Positions 49,621 through 56,909 of a DNA stretch of 56,909 nucleotides are shown here, piece after piece; position 1 is the first letter of the stretch; each line of letters starts with the position of its first letter. This DNA is from UBA1359 sp035411265 (lineage in GTDB: Bacteria; Patescibacteriota; Patescibacteriia; Patescibacteriales; Patescibacteriaceae), in contig DAONSQ010000001.1 in assembly GCA_035411265.1 (NCBI GenBank), positions 1 through 56,909 of the forward strand, written 5' to 3'. The translations under genes were made by a program, and so were the position numbers. The notes beneath the pieces are model-generated. The model made no database searches, was not told where the DNA came from, and was given only the letters and a program-made list of their open reading frames with translations.

Positions 49621-49702
49621 GGAGGATGGACAAAAACTTTTAAAAATCCTAAACAACGAAAAGGCTAAGCAAATCTGCTCAGCCAAACTTAAACTTTTCT
49701 AA
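49517..49702 (+). CDS. Small protein with duplicated translation start (61 or 42 residues)
   Basis: Function unknown. Translation from 49517 gives 61 residues: MSVADQISSAINFKTK, EEK, the same 16 residues again, then EDGQKLLKILNNEKAKQICS and AKLKLF. From the equally good second ATG at 49574 the product is 42 residues. Both ATGs have GGAGG at ideal distance. The residues suggest short amphipathic helices (DQISSAINF, GQKLLKIL). The unit has its own promoter, dyad, and UNCG-loop terminator. It might be a toxin, a secreted peptide, a regulator or a leader; nothing in the sequence decides this. A 62-codon frame from 49480 in another register seems incidental. Confidence 0.65.
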   Translation: MSVADQISSAINFKTKEEKMSVADQISSAINFKTKEDGQKLLKILNNEKAKQICSAKLKLF

Positions 49703-49712
49703 TTCAACTAGG

Positions 49713-49740
49713 GACCTGCTGCGGCGGGTCTTTTTCTTTT
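49713..49740 (+). terminator. Strong intrinsic terminator of the small unit
   Basis: GACCTGC, loop TGCG (UNCG-type tetraloop), GCGGGTC then TTTTTCTTTT, 10 bases after the stop. The T-tract reaches the 3' end of the convergent tsaC gene. Confidence 0.9.
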
Positions 49741-50290
49741 AGCGAATTATTTTAATCTCCGGAAATTTAGTGCAATCAATAATTCTAGACGGCTGGCCAA
49801 TAAGCTCCCCGCCATCGATAATCAAGTCTGGTTTTGTCTTATTCCAGCCTTGACAGGCTTGTTCATAATTAACTACGGCTGGCTGGCCAGTCAAATTAGC
49901 ACTAGTTGAAGCCAAGGGCTGGCCAACTAATCTAATTAATTCTTCCAGCCAAGCTAATTTCGGCCAACGAAGAGCAATGGTTTCTAAGCTGTTATTGATT
50001 TCTTGATTAGTTATGCGACTTTTTAATAACAACGTATTAGTTCCTGGCCAATATTCACCCAATTGTTTACGGGCCATTTCATCAATAACTGCATACTCTT
50101 CAGCCATTGCCCAGCTATTAACTAAATAGATAAAAGGCTTCTTTAAGTCTCGTTCTTTGATTTGATAAACCCGCTTGATTGCTGCCTGATTATCCATTAA
50201 GCAGCTCAAGCCATAAATAGTGTCGGTTGGCAATAAGACTACTTGCCCTTTAAGCAGCGCCTCAGCAATTTGCGGTAATTTTTCCAACAT
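49739..50290 (-). CDS. tsaC: L-threonylcarbamoyladenylate synthase (TsaC/Sua5 family)
   Basis: Makes the threonylcarbamoyl-AMP used for t6A37 in tRNA. 183 residues, single YrdC domain without the Sua5 extension: GQVVLLPTDTIYGLSCLMDN, IYQIKERDLKKPFIYLV-like motif (VYQIKERDLKKPF), YWPGTNTLLL, IALRWP, QPLASTSANLTGQPAV and SRIIDCTKF. Together with tsaE at 38.0 kb it indicates the t6A pathway. Its 3' end touches the terminator of the plus-strand small unit. Confidence 0.94.
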   Translation of the reverse strand: MLEKLPQIAEALLKGQVVLLPTDTIYGLSCLMDNQAAIKRVYQIKERDLKKPFIYLVNSWAMAEEYAVIDEMARKQLGEYWPGTNTLLLKSRITNQEINNSLETIALRWPKLAWLEELIRLVGQPLASTSANLTGQPAVVNYEQACQGWNKTKPDLIIDGGELIGQPSRIIDCTKFPEIKIIR

Positions 50291-50310
50291 AACTTAATCT
50301 TAAGCATCAA

Positions 50311-50826
50311 TTACCACAAGGCTTGCATTTGCTTTAAAACCACCGGCAATAAAGGGCTCAAGATTTTACCGATAGTCATCAAGTATGGCACAAAAAATGA
50401 TTCACTTAACTGCTGACCAATAGTATTGGTGGTTGGCAAATAACGGCTGAAGAAAAACAACAATAAACCCCAGCTTAAAGCAGTAACTCCCAAATTCAAA
50501 ACTGCCCCCAACAAATGACTAAAAGTCTTCATCAAGGGAATAATCATGATCGATTCAATCAGGCGGCCAGCGGCAACAAAAATAATTGCCGCTAAATTGC
50601 TGGATAATAAAAACAAGATAATAAAAATAGCAATTTTATTAACAAACCACGATTCTTGAAAATGACCGAAAAGCCAATCATAAACCCAAAGATAATAATG
50701 ACTAGCCACCCACGCTCCAACCACTAAGCCAACCAAAGAGCCTAAAACTCGAAAAAGTCCTCGCCGTAAACCGCTTAAAAAAGCCCAGCCTAAAACAACG
50801 GCAAAAAAGATATCAATGGCTAGCAT
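50311..50826 (-). CDS. CvpA family membrane protein
   Basis: 171 residues with four membrane helices: AIDIFFAVVLGWAFLSGLRR with GLFRVLGSLVGLVVGAWVAS, then IAIFIILFLLSSNLAAIIFV and GVTALSWGLLLFFFSRYLP. The G-x-R-RG(L)F-R...G motif at the first loop is typical of CvpA, whose role (colicin V production in E. coli, envelope function elsewhere) is not settled. It lies 9 bases after metG and 20 before tsaC. Confidence 0.85.
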   Translation of the reverse strand: MLAIDIFFAVVLGWAFLSGLRRGLFRVLGSLVGLVVGAWVASHYYLWVYDWLFGHFQESWFVNKIAIFIILFLLSSNLAAIIFVAAGRLIESIMIIPLMKTFSHLLGAVLNLGVTALSWGLLLFFFSRYLPTTNTIGQQLSESFFVPYLMTIGKILSPLLPVVLKQMQALW

Positions 50827-50835
50827 AAAATTATA

Positions 50836-52266
50836 TTATTGATTTAATTTATCAATTCTTAAGAATAACGGTTCTGGTTTACCAGTAAATGGTTGTTGGA
50901 AAAAATTAATTATTTTTTCCGCTGTTGCTGGTAAAAAAGGCCTCAAAGCTATAGTAGCTTCGACAAATTCATCCACTAACGGTTTAAGGCAATCTTTTGC
51001 TTCAGCTACTGGTAATTTCCACGGCTGTTTTTCCGTTAATTGACCATCTAATTGGCGATAAATCTGCCAAATTTCATTGACTGCTTGGTTGAAGTGCCAA
51101 CCCTTAGCTAGTTGTTCAACTTTTGTGTTCAACTTGCTTTTATTTCCTTTATTTACAGGCTCTAGCTCATACTTCCAAGCTAAGTTACCTAGCCGTGAAA
51201 AAAGGTTACCTAGTCCATTAGCCAGATTGGCCTGATAACTTTCCTGAAATCGTTCTTCGGTATAATCACCGTCTTCTCGATCATTAACTTCAGCTAGTAA
51301 AAAATAACGCACCGGCTCGGTGCCGTATTTTTCAACCAAATCTTTTGGCGAAACAACATTACCTAAAGTCTTACTCATCTTTTGACCGCCAGAAGTAATA
51401 AAACCGTTAATAAAAATTTGTTTAGTATTAGGTAAATTGGCTGACATTAACATGGCCTGCCACATTAACGATTGCGGCCTTAAATTATCTTTACCAGCAA
51501 TCTGCAGACCTGGCCACCACTCCCTAAAATTATCTTCTTGTTCTGGCCAGCCTAAAGCTGAAATATAATTAACCAAAGCATCAAACCAGACATACATTAC
51601 CTGTTCTTCGTCACCCGGCACCGGTATGCCCCATGGCAACTTACTAGCTAGACGGGAAATACTAAAATCCTGAAGACCTTTAGCCACAAAATTTCTAATC
51701 TCTTTTAATCGATTATCGGGCACAACAAAGTCGGCTGACTGGTCATATAAAGCCAGCAATCTATCCTGATATTTAGACAAACGAAAAAAATAATTCTCTT
51801 CCTCAATTAACTCCAAATCCTGATTGGGGTGAAGCGGACAACGGCCATTTTCTAACTCAGAGTCAGTTTTTTCCATCTCACAGCCTACGCAATACTTAAC
51901 ACTATAATGTTTCTTATAGATATCGCCATTAGCCGCGCAACGGCGCCAAAATTCTTGAGCTGCCGCCTGATGTCGAGTATCAGTCGTCCGAATAAAATTA
52001 TCATAACTTAACCCTAGCAAATCCTTCAACTCCTGAAAGCTCGCGGCCAGTTTATCACAGTAAGCCTGAGCCGCTAACCCCTGTTCCTGAGCCTTGCGCC
52101 AAATTTTCAAGCCATGCTCATCAGTCCCAGTATTAAAAAAGACTTCATCACCAGCTAGCCGACGACTACGGACCAAAGCATCAGCTCGAACGATTTCCAA
52201 AGCAAAGCCAATATGTGGCTCGGAATTGATATAAGGTAAAGTAGTAGTTAGATAAAATTTAGCCAT
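50836..52266 (-). CDS. metG: Methionyl-tRNA synthetase
   Basis: Class I synthetase charging tRNA-Met. 476 residues, so the dimerising C-terminal domain is absent. HIGH region in TTTLPYINSEPHIGFALEIV, GTDEHGLKIW, a metal-knuckle-like stretch CVGCEMEKTDSELENGRCP, WFDALVNYISALGW, and the KMSKS motif as GGQKMSKTLGNVVSPKDLVE. An anticodon-binding helical domain follows (LANGLGNLFSRLGNLAWKYE). It begins after rlmN with a short AT-rich gap; a weak AAGAG precedes the ATG. Confidence 0.96.
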   Translation of the reverse strand: MAKFYLTTTLPYINSEPHIGFALEIVRADALVRSRRLAGDEVFFNTGTDEHGLKIWRKAQEQGLAAQAYCDKLAASFQELKDLLGLSYDNFIRTTDTRHQAAAQEFWRRCAANGDIYKKHYSVKYCVGCEMEKTDSELENGRCPLHPNQDLELIEEENYFFRLSKYQDRLLALYDQSADFVVPDNRLKEIRNFVAKGLQDFSISRLASKLPWGIPVPGDEEQVMYVWFDALVNYISALGWPEQEDNFREWWPGLQIAGKDNLRPQSLMWQAMLMSANLPNTKQIFINGFITSGGQKMSKTLGNVVSPKDLVEKYGTEPVRYFLLAEVNDREDGDYTEERFQESYQANLANGLGNLFSRLGNLAWKYELEPVNKGNKSKLNTKVEQLAKGWHFNQAVNEIWQIYRQLDGQLTEKQPWKLPVAEAKDCLKPLVDEFVEATIALRPFLPATAEKIINFFQQPFTGKPEPLFLRIDKLNQ

Positions 52267-52311
52267 AACTCTTATTTATTAAGCTAATTCTAGCATCGGT
52301 TATTAGTAAAA

Positions 52312-53319
52312 TCAATTTCTTTGACCCAATTGGCCGCAAGCACCAACAACATCCTGCCCCATACTCAACCTTTCAGTGACACTATAACCTCGCCTCTTTA
52401 AAATATTAATAAAATCGCGACGACTACTCGCTCGGCTTGGGCGAAAATCACTTTCACCCGGATTATAGGTTAATAGATTGACAACGATTAAGTTCTTGGG
52501 GAAATCATTTAAAAAATCAGCTAATTTTTCCGCTTGGATCAAATTATCATTCACGCCATCTAGCATCAAGTATTCCATCATAATCCGCCGATTGGTAATC
52601 TGCGCATAGTCTAGCATGGCTTTTTTAACTTGTTCTAAATTATAACGTTTATTGATTGGCATTAGTCGATCACGCAAACGATTGTCAGCAGCATGAAGCG
52701 ACCAAGCCAACTTTATTTGTTGGCCAAATTTTATTAGTTGCTTAATTTCCGTAACCAAGCCAACCGTTGAAATCGCCATATGCCGCCAACCAATCGCCAA
52801 AGTTTCTGGATTATGAAAAATTTCAATTGCTTTTAAAACTTCGGCGAGATTGAGAAGCGGTTCACCCATACCCATAAAAACAAGGTTATCGACTTTTTCC
52901 TCGACTAAAGCCAATCGCCTTTGCCAAAGCAGCACTTGCTCCACTATTTCATAAGCCTTTAGATTCCTGCGAAAACCAAGCTGGCCAGTACTGCAAAAAG
53001 AACATTGAAGCGGACAGCCGACTTGCGAAGACAAACAAACTGTTCGACGGCCATCGCTATGGCGCATCAAAACCGTCTCAATTACTTGACCGTCAGATAG
53101 TTCCAACCGAGCTTTTTCAGCTTGTTCGTCTTTTTGACTAAAAATTTCAGCTTTAATTTCCAATGAACAATTATCTTTTAACCATTGACGATCACTAGAA
53201 GGCAGAGTTGTAACTTCAGACCAATCAGTTATTAATTGTTGAAAAACAGCCTTTTCTAATTGTCGACAACGAAAAGCCGGATGACTGCTAATAAAATCTT
53301 GCCACGCTAACCAATTCAT
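52312..53319 (-). CDS. rlmN: Dual-specificity RNA methyltransferase RlmN
   Basis: Radical-SAM enzyme that adds a C2 methyl group to A2503 of 23S rRNA and A37 of some tRNAs. 335 residues: FRCRQLEKAVFQQLITDWSE, the Fe-S motif SQVGCPLQCSFCSTGQLGFR (CxxxCxxC), NLVFMGMGEPLLN, ISTVGLVTEIKQL, LAWSLHAADN, EYLMLDGVND, LTYNPGESDFRPS, and the catalytic Cys near the end in GQDVVGACGQLG. It stops with TGA, which shows TGA is a stop here. It is divergent from ftsK. Confidence 0.95.
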   Translation of the reverse strand: MNWLAWQDFISSHPAFRCRQLEKAVFQQLITDWSEVTTLPSSDRQWLKDNCSLEIKAEIFSQKDEQAEKARLELSDGQVIETVLMRHSDGRRTVCLSSQVGCPLQCSFCSTGQLGFRRNLKAYEIVEQVLLWQRRLALVEEKVDNLVFMGMGEPLLNLAEVLKAIEIFHNPETLAIGWRHMAISTVGLVTEIKQLIKFGQQIKLAWSLHAADNRLRDRLMPINKRYNLEQVKKAMLDYAQITNRRIMMEYLMLDGVNDNLIQAEKLADFLNDFPKNLIVVNLLTYNPGESDFRPSRASSRRDFINILKRRGYSVTERLSMGQDVVGACGQLGQRN

Positions 53320-53333
53320 AATTATTTAAATAG

Positions 53334-53362
53334 TTGTTCAAATTACCTAGTAATGGTATACT
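53334..53362 (+). promoter_or_regulatory. Promoter of ftsK
   Basis: TTGTTC (53334-53339), 17-base spacer, TATACT (53357-53362) preceded by TGG, an extended -10. The leader is about 55 bases. Confidence 0.7.
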
Positions 53363-53382
53363 TTCAGCATCAAGAAAGCAAG

Positions 53383-53412
53383 CTTTGACTATGTTTTATC
53401 CATATCAAAGCC
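53383..53412 (+). promoter_or_regulatory. Leader hairpin before ftsK
   Basis: GCTTTGA (53383-53389) pairs with TCAAAGC (53406-53412), with TATG/CATA inside. The stem ends 12 bases before the ftsK ATG, so it could affect ribosome access. It has no T-tract and is not a terminator. Confidence 0.45.
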
Positions 53413-53424
53413 GATTAAAAAGAT

Positions 53425-55971
53425 ATGGTTAAAAAAAGAAAAAATAGCCCCTTGGGCGATCAACCTGGCTTAAATTATTTATCCCTAGGCGGGCCAACCC
53501 TCAGTGATGAAGCTAAAAAAAGCTTAATCGCCATTATTTTAGCCTTGTTAGCCGCTATTAGTCTCTTAAGCTTAGTTCAGCCAGACGGCCTAATCGGTCA
53601 ATATCTATATAGTTCCATCAGGCAAGCTTTAGGCTGGGGACGTTGGTTTTTGCCAATTTTTCTCTTAGCTCTAGCAGTTTTTATTTATTATCGTGAACGA
53701 TTAAAGATTACCACCACCAAATTTATTGGCTGGGGTTTACTATTTATCGGTCTGCAAAGTTTTTTCCATTTTTGCCTAAATAATAACGACTGGCTTAGTT
53801 TAGCCAAGGAAGGTCAAGGCGGCGGCTACGTCGGCTTTGGTCTTACTTGGGCCTTAACTCAACTTTTTGGTTATTGGTCAAGTTGGGTTTTAACTATTGT
53901 TCTTTTAATTGTGAGTTTTATTTTTATTTTCAATACTAATCTCAGCCGTTTACTTGGCCGACAAAGTATTTTTAATAAAATCTTAATTGAACCTTTAGTT
54001 GGTGGCTTTCGTTATCTTTATCAACTTTTTAGTCGACGCAATTTTTCTGAAGATTTATCAGCTGAAGAGGAGCTTTCAACTATTTATACTCCTGAACCAG
54101 AATTAGCTGAGCTTTTAGATGAAACACCTCTACCTCTCAAGAGAAAACCTCTACTCACCCCCACTGAACAAAAAATTCCCGAAGCCAAAATCAATCCTGA
54201 ACCCAAAAAAGATAAAAGCATTAAAACTACGGCTGGCAAAATTGACTTGCCAATTGATCTTTTAGATAAACAATTAGATAAACCTGAAAGTGGCGACACC
54301 GTTGTTAGTGGTCAAAGAATTAAAACCACTCTAGAAAATTTTGATATCCCAGTTAGCATTTCCGAAATCACTGTTGGCCCAACCATTACCCAATATGCTA
54401 TTAAACCAGCCGAGGGTATTCGTTTGGAAAAAATTACCGGTCTCGCGGGTAATCTGTCCATGGCCTTGGCCGCTCCTCACCCCATCCGTATTGAAGCACC
54501 AATTCCTGGCAAATCTTTAGTTGGTATTGAAGTTCCCAATCAGACCATTGCCACTGTTGGCCTAAGAGATATGTTTGATAACCCCACTTTCCGCCAACGT
54601 AAAACCAACACCATGATTGCTCTTGGTAAAGACGTTACTGGCAAAGTTTGGCTCGAAGACTTGGCCTCAATGCCTCACCTTTTGGTGGCCGGTACTACTG
54701 GTTCTGGTAAATCAGTTATGCTTAATTGTATTATTCTGAGCCTGCTTTACGAAAATAGTCCTGAGGATTTGCGCCTGATCATGGTCGATCCAAAAAGAGT
54801 TGAACTTAGTATTTACAATGATATCCCTCATCTTTTAACACCAGTTGTTAATGAGGCTAGTAAAACCATTAATGCTCTGGGTTGGGCCCTAAATGAAATG
54901 AGCCGCCGCCTGGAGATGTTTCAAGGCTGCCATGCTAAAGATATCAAAAGCTACAATCAGCAATTTCCTAATCAAAAAATCCCTTACATTGTTTTCGTTA
55001 TCGATGAATTAGCTGACTTAATGATGATGTCGAGAAAAGAAGTTGAAGCTAGTATCATCCGCTTAGCACAAATGTCTCGCGCTGCTGGCATCCATTTAAT
55101 CTTAGCTACTCAACGACCAAGCGTTGACGTTATTACCGGCGTCATTAAAGGCAATATGCCAGCTCGTATTGCTTTTACTGTGGCTTCCCAAGTTGATTCT
55201 CGCACTATTTTAGACACGGCTGGTGCTGAAAGGCTTATGGGTAAAGGCGATATGCTTTTTAGTTCCCCGCGTCTAGCCAAACCTGTTCGTATTCAAGGTG
55301 CTTTTGTTGGCGAAGGCGAAATTAAACGTATTGTCACTTATATTAAAGCTCGTAGCGGCGAACCACAATATGTTAGCGATATTGTCGAAAAACAAAGCGT
55401 TCCTGACTTGCCCAATGGTGGCGCTCTAGCTAGTAGTTCAGTTGAAGGTAGTGATGATTTACTAGAAAGAGCTAAAGAAGCTGTTGTTAAAAGCGGCCGC
55501 GCCTCAGCCACTTATCTGCAAAGAATGTTTAAAATCGGCTATCCACGCGCTGCCAGCTTACTGGACCAATTAGAAGAACAAGGCGTCATTGGTCCAGTTA
55601 ATGGTGCTAAACCTCGCGAAATCTATATTAGTCCTGAAGAATATAGCGCCCAGCAAAATCAAACTATGAGCGCTCAACCGCTCCACAACCCCGCTAATGT
55701 TCAGCCACCAGAAAATTATTTAGCTAGTGAAATCTGGTCCGAAGAAATGACGCCAGCCGAAGAAGATGATAACGCCAATGAACCAGATCAGGCCGAAGAA
55801 GAAACTGATGATGAACTGCCAGTAATTGCTAGCAAACAAATTTTAGCTGACATTTATAGTGAGCCTAGCGAAAACGAAACCACTAACGATGACGAAACTG
55901 ATCAAAAAATAACTAAAAGATCTTCTGACTTTGATGATGATGAAGATCAAGAAAAATACTTTAGCCATTAA
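53425..55971 (+). CDS. ftsK: DNA translocase FtsK/SpoIIIE
   Basis: Membrane-anchored motor that clears DNA from the division septum. 848 residues: about four N-terminal membrane helices (residues ~30-180), an acidic/Pro linker, then the RecA-like motor with ISVGPTITQYAIKPAEG-like alpha domain (EITVGPTITQYAIKPAEGIR), Walker A LLVAGTTGSGKSVMLNCIIL, DPKRVELSIYNDIPHLLTPV, IVFVIDELADLMMMSRKEVE and THAGIHLILATQRPS-type motif (AAGIHLILATQRPSVDVITG). The gamma winged helix follows (RASATYLQRMFKIGYPRAAS). An extra acidic tail of about 100 residues (rich in Glu, Asp, Asn) ends the protein. Confidence 0.96.
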   Translation: MVKKRKNSPLGDQPGLNYLSLGGPTLSDEAKKSLIAIILALLAAISLLSLVQPDGLIGQYLYSSIRQALGWGRWFLPIFLLALAVFIYYRERLKITTTKFIGWGLLFIGLQSFFHFCLNNNDWLSLAKEGQGGGYVGFGLTWALTQLFGYWSSWVLTIVLLIVSFIFIFNTNLSRLLGRQSIFNKILIEPLVGGFRYLYQLFSRRNFSEDLSAEEELSTIYTPEPELAELLDETPLPLKRKPLLTPTEQKIPEAKINPEPKKDKSIKTTAGKIDLPIDLLDKQLDKPESGDTVVSGQRIKTTLENFDIPVSISEITVGPTITQYAIKPAEGIRLEKITGLAGNLSMALAAPHPIRIEAPIPGKSLVGIEVPNQTIATVGLRDMFDNPTFRQRKTNTMIALGKDVTGKVWLEDLASMPHLLVAGTTGSGKSVMLNCIILSLLYENSPEDLRLIMVDPKRVELSIYNDIPHLLTPVVNEASKTINALGWALNEMSRRLEMFQGCHAKDIKSYNQQFPNQKIPYIVFVIDELADLMMMSRKEVEASIIRLAQMSRAAGIHLILATQRPSVDVITGVIKGNMPARIAFTVASQVDSRTILDTAGAERLMGKGDMLFSSPRLAKPVRIQGAFVGEGEIKRIVTYIKARSGEPQYVSDIVEKQSVPDLPNGGALASSSVEGSDDLLERAKEAVVKSGRASATYLQRMFKIGYPRAASLLDQLEEQGVIGPVNGAKPREIYISPEEYSAQQNQTMSAQPLHNPANVQPPENYLASEIWSEEMTPAEEDDNANEPDQAEEETDDELPVIASKQILADIYSEPSENETTNDDETDQKITKRSSDFDDDEDQEKYFSH

Positions 55972-55982
55972 GCGCTATTCTT

Positions 55983-56384
55983 ATGATTAAAAAAAATTCT
56001 TCCACTAAAACTAATACTACCGAAAATAATGACTGGCTGCTAGCTAGCAGCCATGAGGGGCAGCTTTCTTTAGATATCTATCAAAATGAAAAAAATCTAA
56101 TTGTTAAATCAACTATTGCCGGAGCTCGTCCAGAAGACATTCAAATATCCATCAAAAATGATCTTTTAACTATCCGCGGCAAACGTGATTTACCTAATGA
56201 TATTGCTGATGCTGATTTCTTATTTCGTGAATGTTATTGGGGCTCTTTTTCTCGTTCCATTATTTTACCAATTGATGTTCAGGCCGATAAAATTAAAGCC
56301 TCTATGGATAATGGTGTTTTAACTATTACCTTGCCTAAAGCACCGGAAGCCAAACAGATTGTTATTAAAGTCAAAAATCAATAA
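55983..56384 (+). CDS. Hsp20/alpha-crystallin family small heat-shock protein
   Basis: ATP-independent chaperone that holds unfolding proteins. 133 residues: EGQLSLDIYQNEKNLIVKST, AGARPEDIQISIKNDLLTIR, GKRDLPND, the FRECYWGSFSRSIILP motif and DNGVLTITLPKAPEAKQIVI form a full alpha-crystallin domain; the N-terminal arm is short and Thr/Asn-rich. It follows ftsK by 11 bases without a promoter or Shine-Dalgarno, so it is likely co-transcribed; no CIRCE-like operator is seen. Confidence 0.93.
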   Translation: MIKKNSSTKTNTTENNDWLLASSHEGQLSLDIYQNEKNLIVKSTIAGARPEDIQISIKNDLLTIRGKRDLPNDIADADFLFRECYWGSFSRSIILPIDVQADKIKASMDNGVLTITLPKAPEAKQIVIKVKNQ

Positions 56385-56386
56385 TT

Positions 56387-56599
56387 ATGTACTGCCAGCT
56401 AACTTTAAAAAATTTAACCGACAGTCAAGCTGTTCTTATCAATAAGCAAGGTCAAGAATTTATTTGGCCAGCTAATCAATTGCCCCAAGGCAGCCAGGTT
56501 GGCAATATTTTTAATTGCGCCTTAATAAACCCAGTTAATCTGGAAGAGTCTGATCAAGTCATTGCTAAAAGCATTCTCAATGAACTCCTAAACATCTAA
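56387..56599 (+). CDS. Small DUF3006-like protein
   Basis: 70 residues beginning MYCQLTLKNLTDSQAVLINK. The AVLINKQGQEFIWPANQLPQ and GSQVGNIFN pattern recalls small beta-rich DUF3006-type proteins, which also have AVL...LP...G. Function unknown. It starts 2 bases after the hsp20 stop and precedes the VanW-like gene by 10 bases, so it belongs to the ftsK-hsp20 unit. Confidence 0.65.
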   Translation: MYCQLTLKNLTDSQAVLINKQGQEFIWPANQLPQGSQVGNIFNCALINPVNLEESDQVIAKSILNELLNI

Positions 56600-56609
56600 T
56601 CTAAACCCT

Positions 56610-56909
56610 ATGCCCATCCCCAAAATAACCCTATCAAAACCAAATAAAACTTGGCTGATTTGGTTGTTATCAAGCTTGGGCTTCATTTTAATCGCCCTGG
56701 CTGGCGGTAGTTACTACACTCTCAAACATTACGAAAATCGCTTTCTACCCAATACTACAATTGGCAGCCTAGACATTTCTGGATTAACACCCAGTCAAGC
56801 CGAACAACTCCTCTCGAGCCACTGGAATAAATTAAGCCAAACTGGCTGGATTTTTCAACTAAACAATACCACCAAGATTATCAAACCAACCACTGGCTCA
56901 GTTGAAGGC
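56610..56909 (+). CDS. VanW-family/peptidoglycan-binding-like membrane protein (3'-truncated)
   Basis: 100 codons from the ATG at 56610 are visible and the frame is open at the window edge. It starts MPIPKITLSKPNKTWLIWLL, with one membrane helix (LIWLLSSLGFILIALAGGSY) and then NRFLPNTTIGSLDISGLTPS followed by QAEQLLSSHW. The pattern P.T.IG.LDI.GLT..QA..LL is that of the PG_binding_4 domain found before VanW or L,D-transpeptidase domains. Which of these follows lies outside the window. Ten bases after the DUF3006-like gene. Confidence 0.7.
   Translation, partial: MPIPKITLSKPNKTWLIWLLSSLGFILIALAGGSYYTLKHYENRFLPNTTIGSLDISGLTPSQAEQLLSSHWNKLSQTGWIFQLNNTTKIIKPTTGSVEG

Noticed and set aside
49480..49668. 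62-codon frame across the 57-bp duplication in a second register
   Set aside because: No Shine-Dalgarno before its ATG; it is open only because a 57-base repeat is a multiple of three.
1..56909. CRISPR array, insertion sequence, integrase or attachment site
   Set aside because: No regularly spaced repeats, no transposase or integrase motif and no direct repeat of a tRNA end were found; the only tandem repeat is the 57-bp pair.
1..56909. TGA recoded to glycine as in some CPR phyla
   Set aside because: rlmN ends with TGA at the expected C-terminus and no conserved Gly position is TGA in the genes read.

Overview
The window reads as a core-genome segment of a small-genome bacterium of the Candidate Phyla Radiation (Patescibacteria), most likely in the Parcubacteria group. 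This placement is an inference from several things seen together: tightly packed genes; secreted proteins carrying the YYLGRPADAF-type repeat; ribosomal protein L32 with a long Lys/Ala tail; a VanW-like protein and large one-pass membrane proteins without clear homologues outside this group; almost no Shine-Dalgarno sequences before core genes; and a set of housekeeping genes without amino-acid biosynthesis. TAA, TAG (dnaE) and TGA (rlmN) all serve as stops, so the code is standard and not the TGA=Gly code of some CPR lineages. I see no transposase, integrase, CRISPR array, restriction system or prophage.

Layout. 1-2.1 kb: 3' part of gyrB (+). 2.1-16.9 kb: mostly minus strand, with a large one-pass membrane protein, dnaE, a surface-polysaccharide block (two GT4 glycosyltransferases and a polyprenyl glycosylphosphotransferase) placed directly after the RNase P RNA gene, tRNA-Val, rnhA, recJ (preceded by a 38-codon membrane-peptide gene) and lepA. 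A gene-poor stretch at 15.9-16.4 kb seems to be a separate small transcription unit. 16.9-28.8 kb: a run of twelve minus-strand genes, namely a secreted glycosidase, a DUF167 protein, queH, pilT, an SPFH protein, a membrane protein, an HtrA-like protein, pgk, eno, a degenerate phosphoglycerate-mutase-like protein, ackA and murJ. 28.9-32.5 kb (+): a transglutaminase-like secreted protein, cca, tRNA-Ala, tRNA-Pro and a NUDIX gene. 32.6-37.2 kb: an orphan receiver and a Cys-cluster protein, uvrA, and an orphan gene. 37.3-39.3 kb (+): rplS, tRNA-Leu, tRNA-Val, tsaE, a DksA/TraR-type protein and lspA. 39.2-53.3 kb (-): rnc, nusB, rpmF, queA, ruvB, a DEDDh exonuclease, a secreted repeat protein, an O-antigen-ligase fusion, rmuC, tatD, tsaC/sua5, cvpA, metG and rlmN, interrupted at 49.4-49.7 kb by a tiny plus-strand unit. 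53.4 kb to the end (+): ftsK, hsp20, a small protein and the start of a VanW-like gene.

How the genes work together. pgk, eno and ackA point to energy from lower glycolysis and acetate formation; the mutase-like protein between them lacks the residues needed for catalysis. queA and queH give the late steps of queuosine tRNA modification; tsaC and tsaE belong to t6A synthesis; rnpB, cca, rlmN, metG, rnc and five tRNAs complete a translation-heavy set. murJ, the glycosyltransferases, the ligase fusion and the secreted repeat proteins build the cell surface.

The most unusual parts are small units set between core genes. The best is at 49.4-49.7 kb: promoter, a dyad at the expected transcription start, an exact 57-bp tandem duplication of the Shine-Dalgarno plus first codons, and a strong terminator. 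Others are the 15.94-16.35 kb unit with short reading frames, the receiver/Cys-cluster pair, and the orphan genes at 16.4 and 36.5 kb. Most combine a TTGACA-like promoter, a strong Shine-Dalgarno and their own terminator, unlike the neighbouring core genes.
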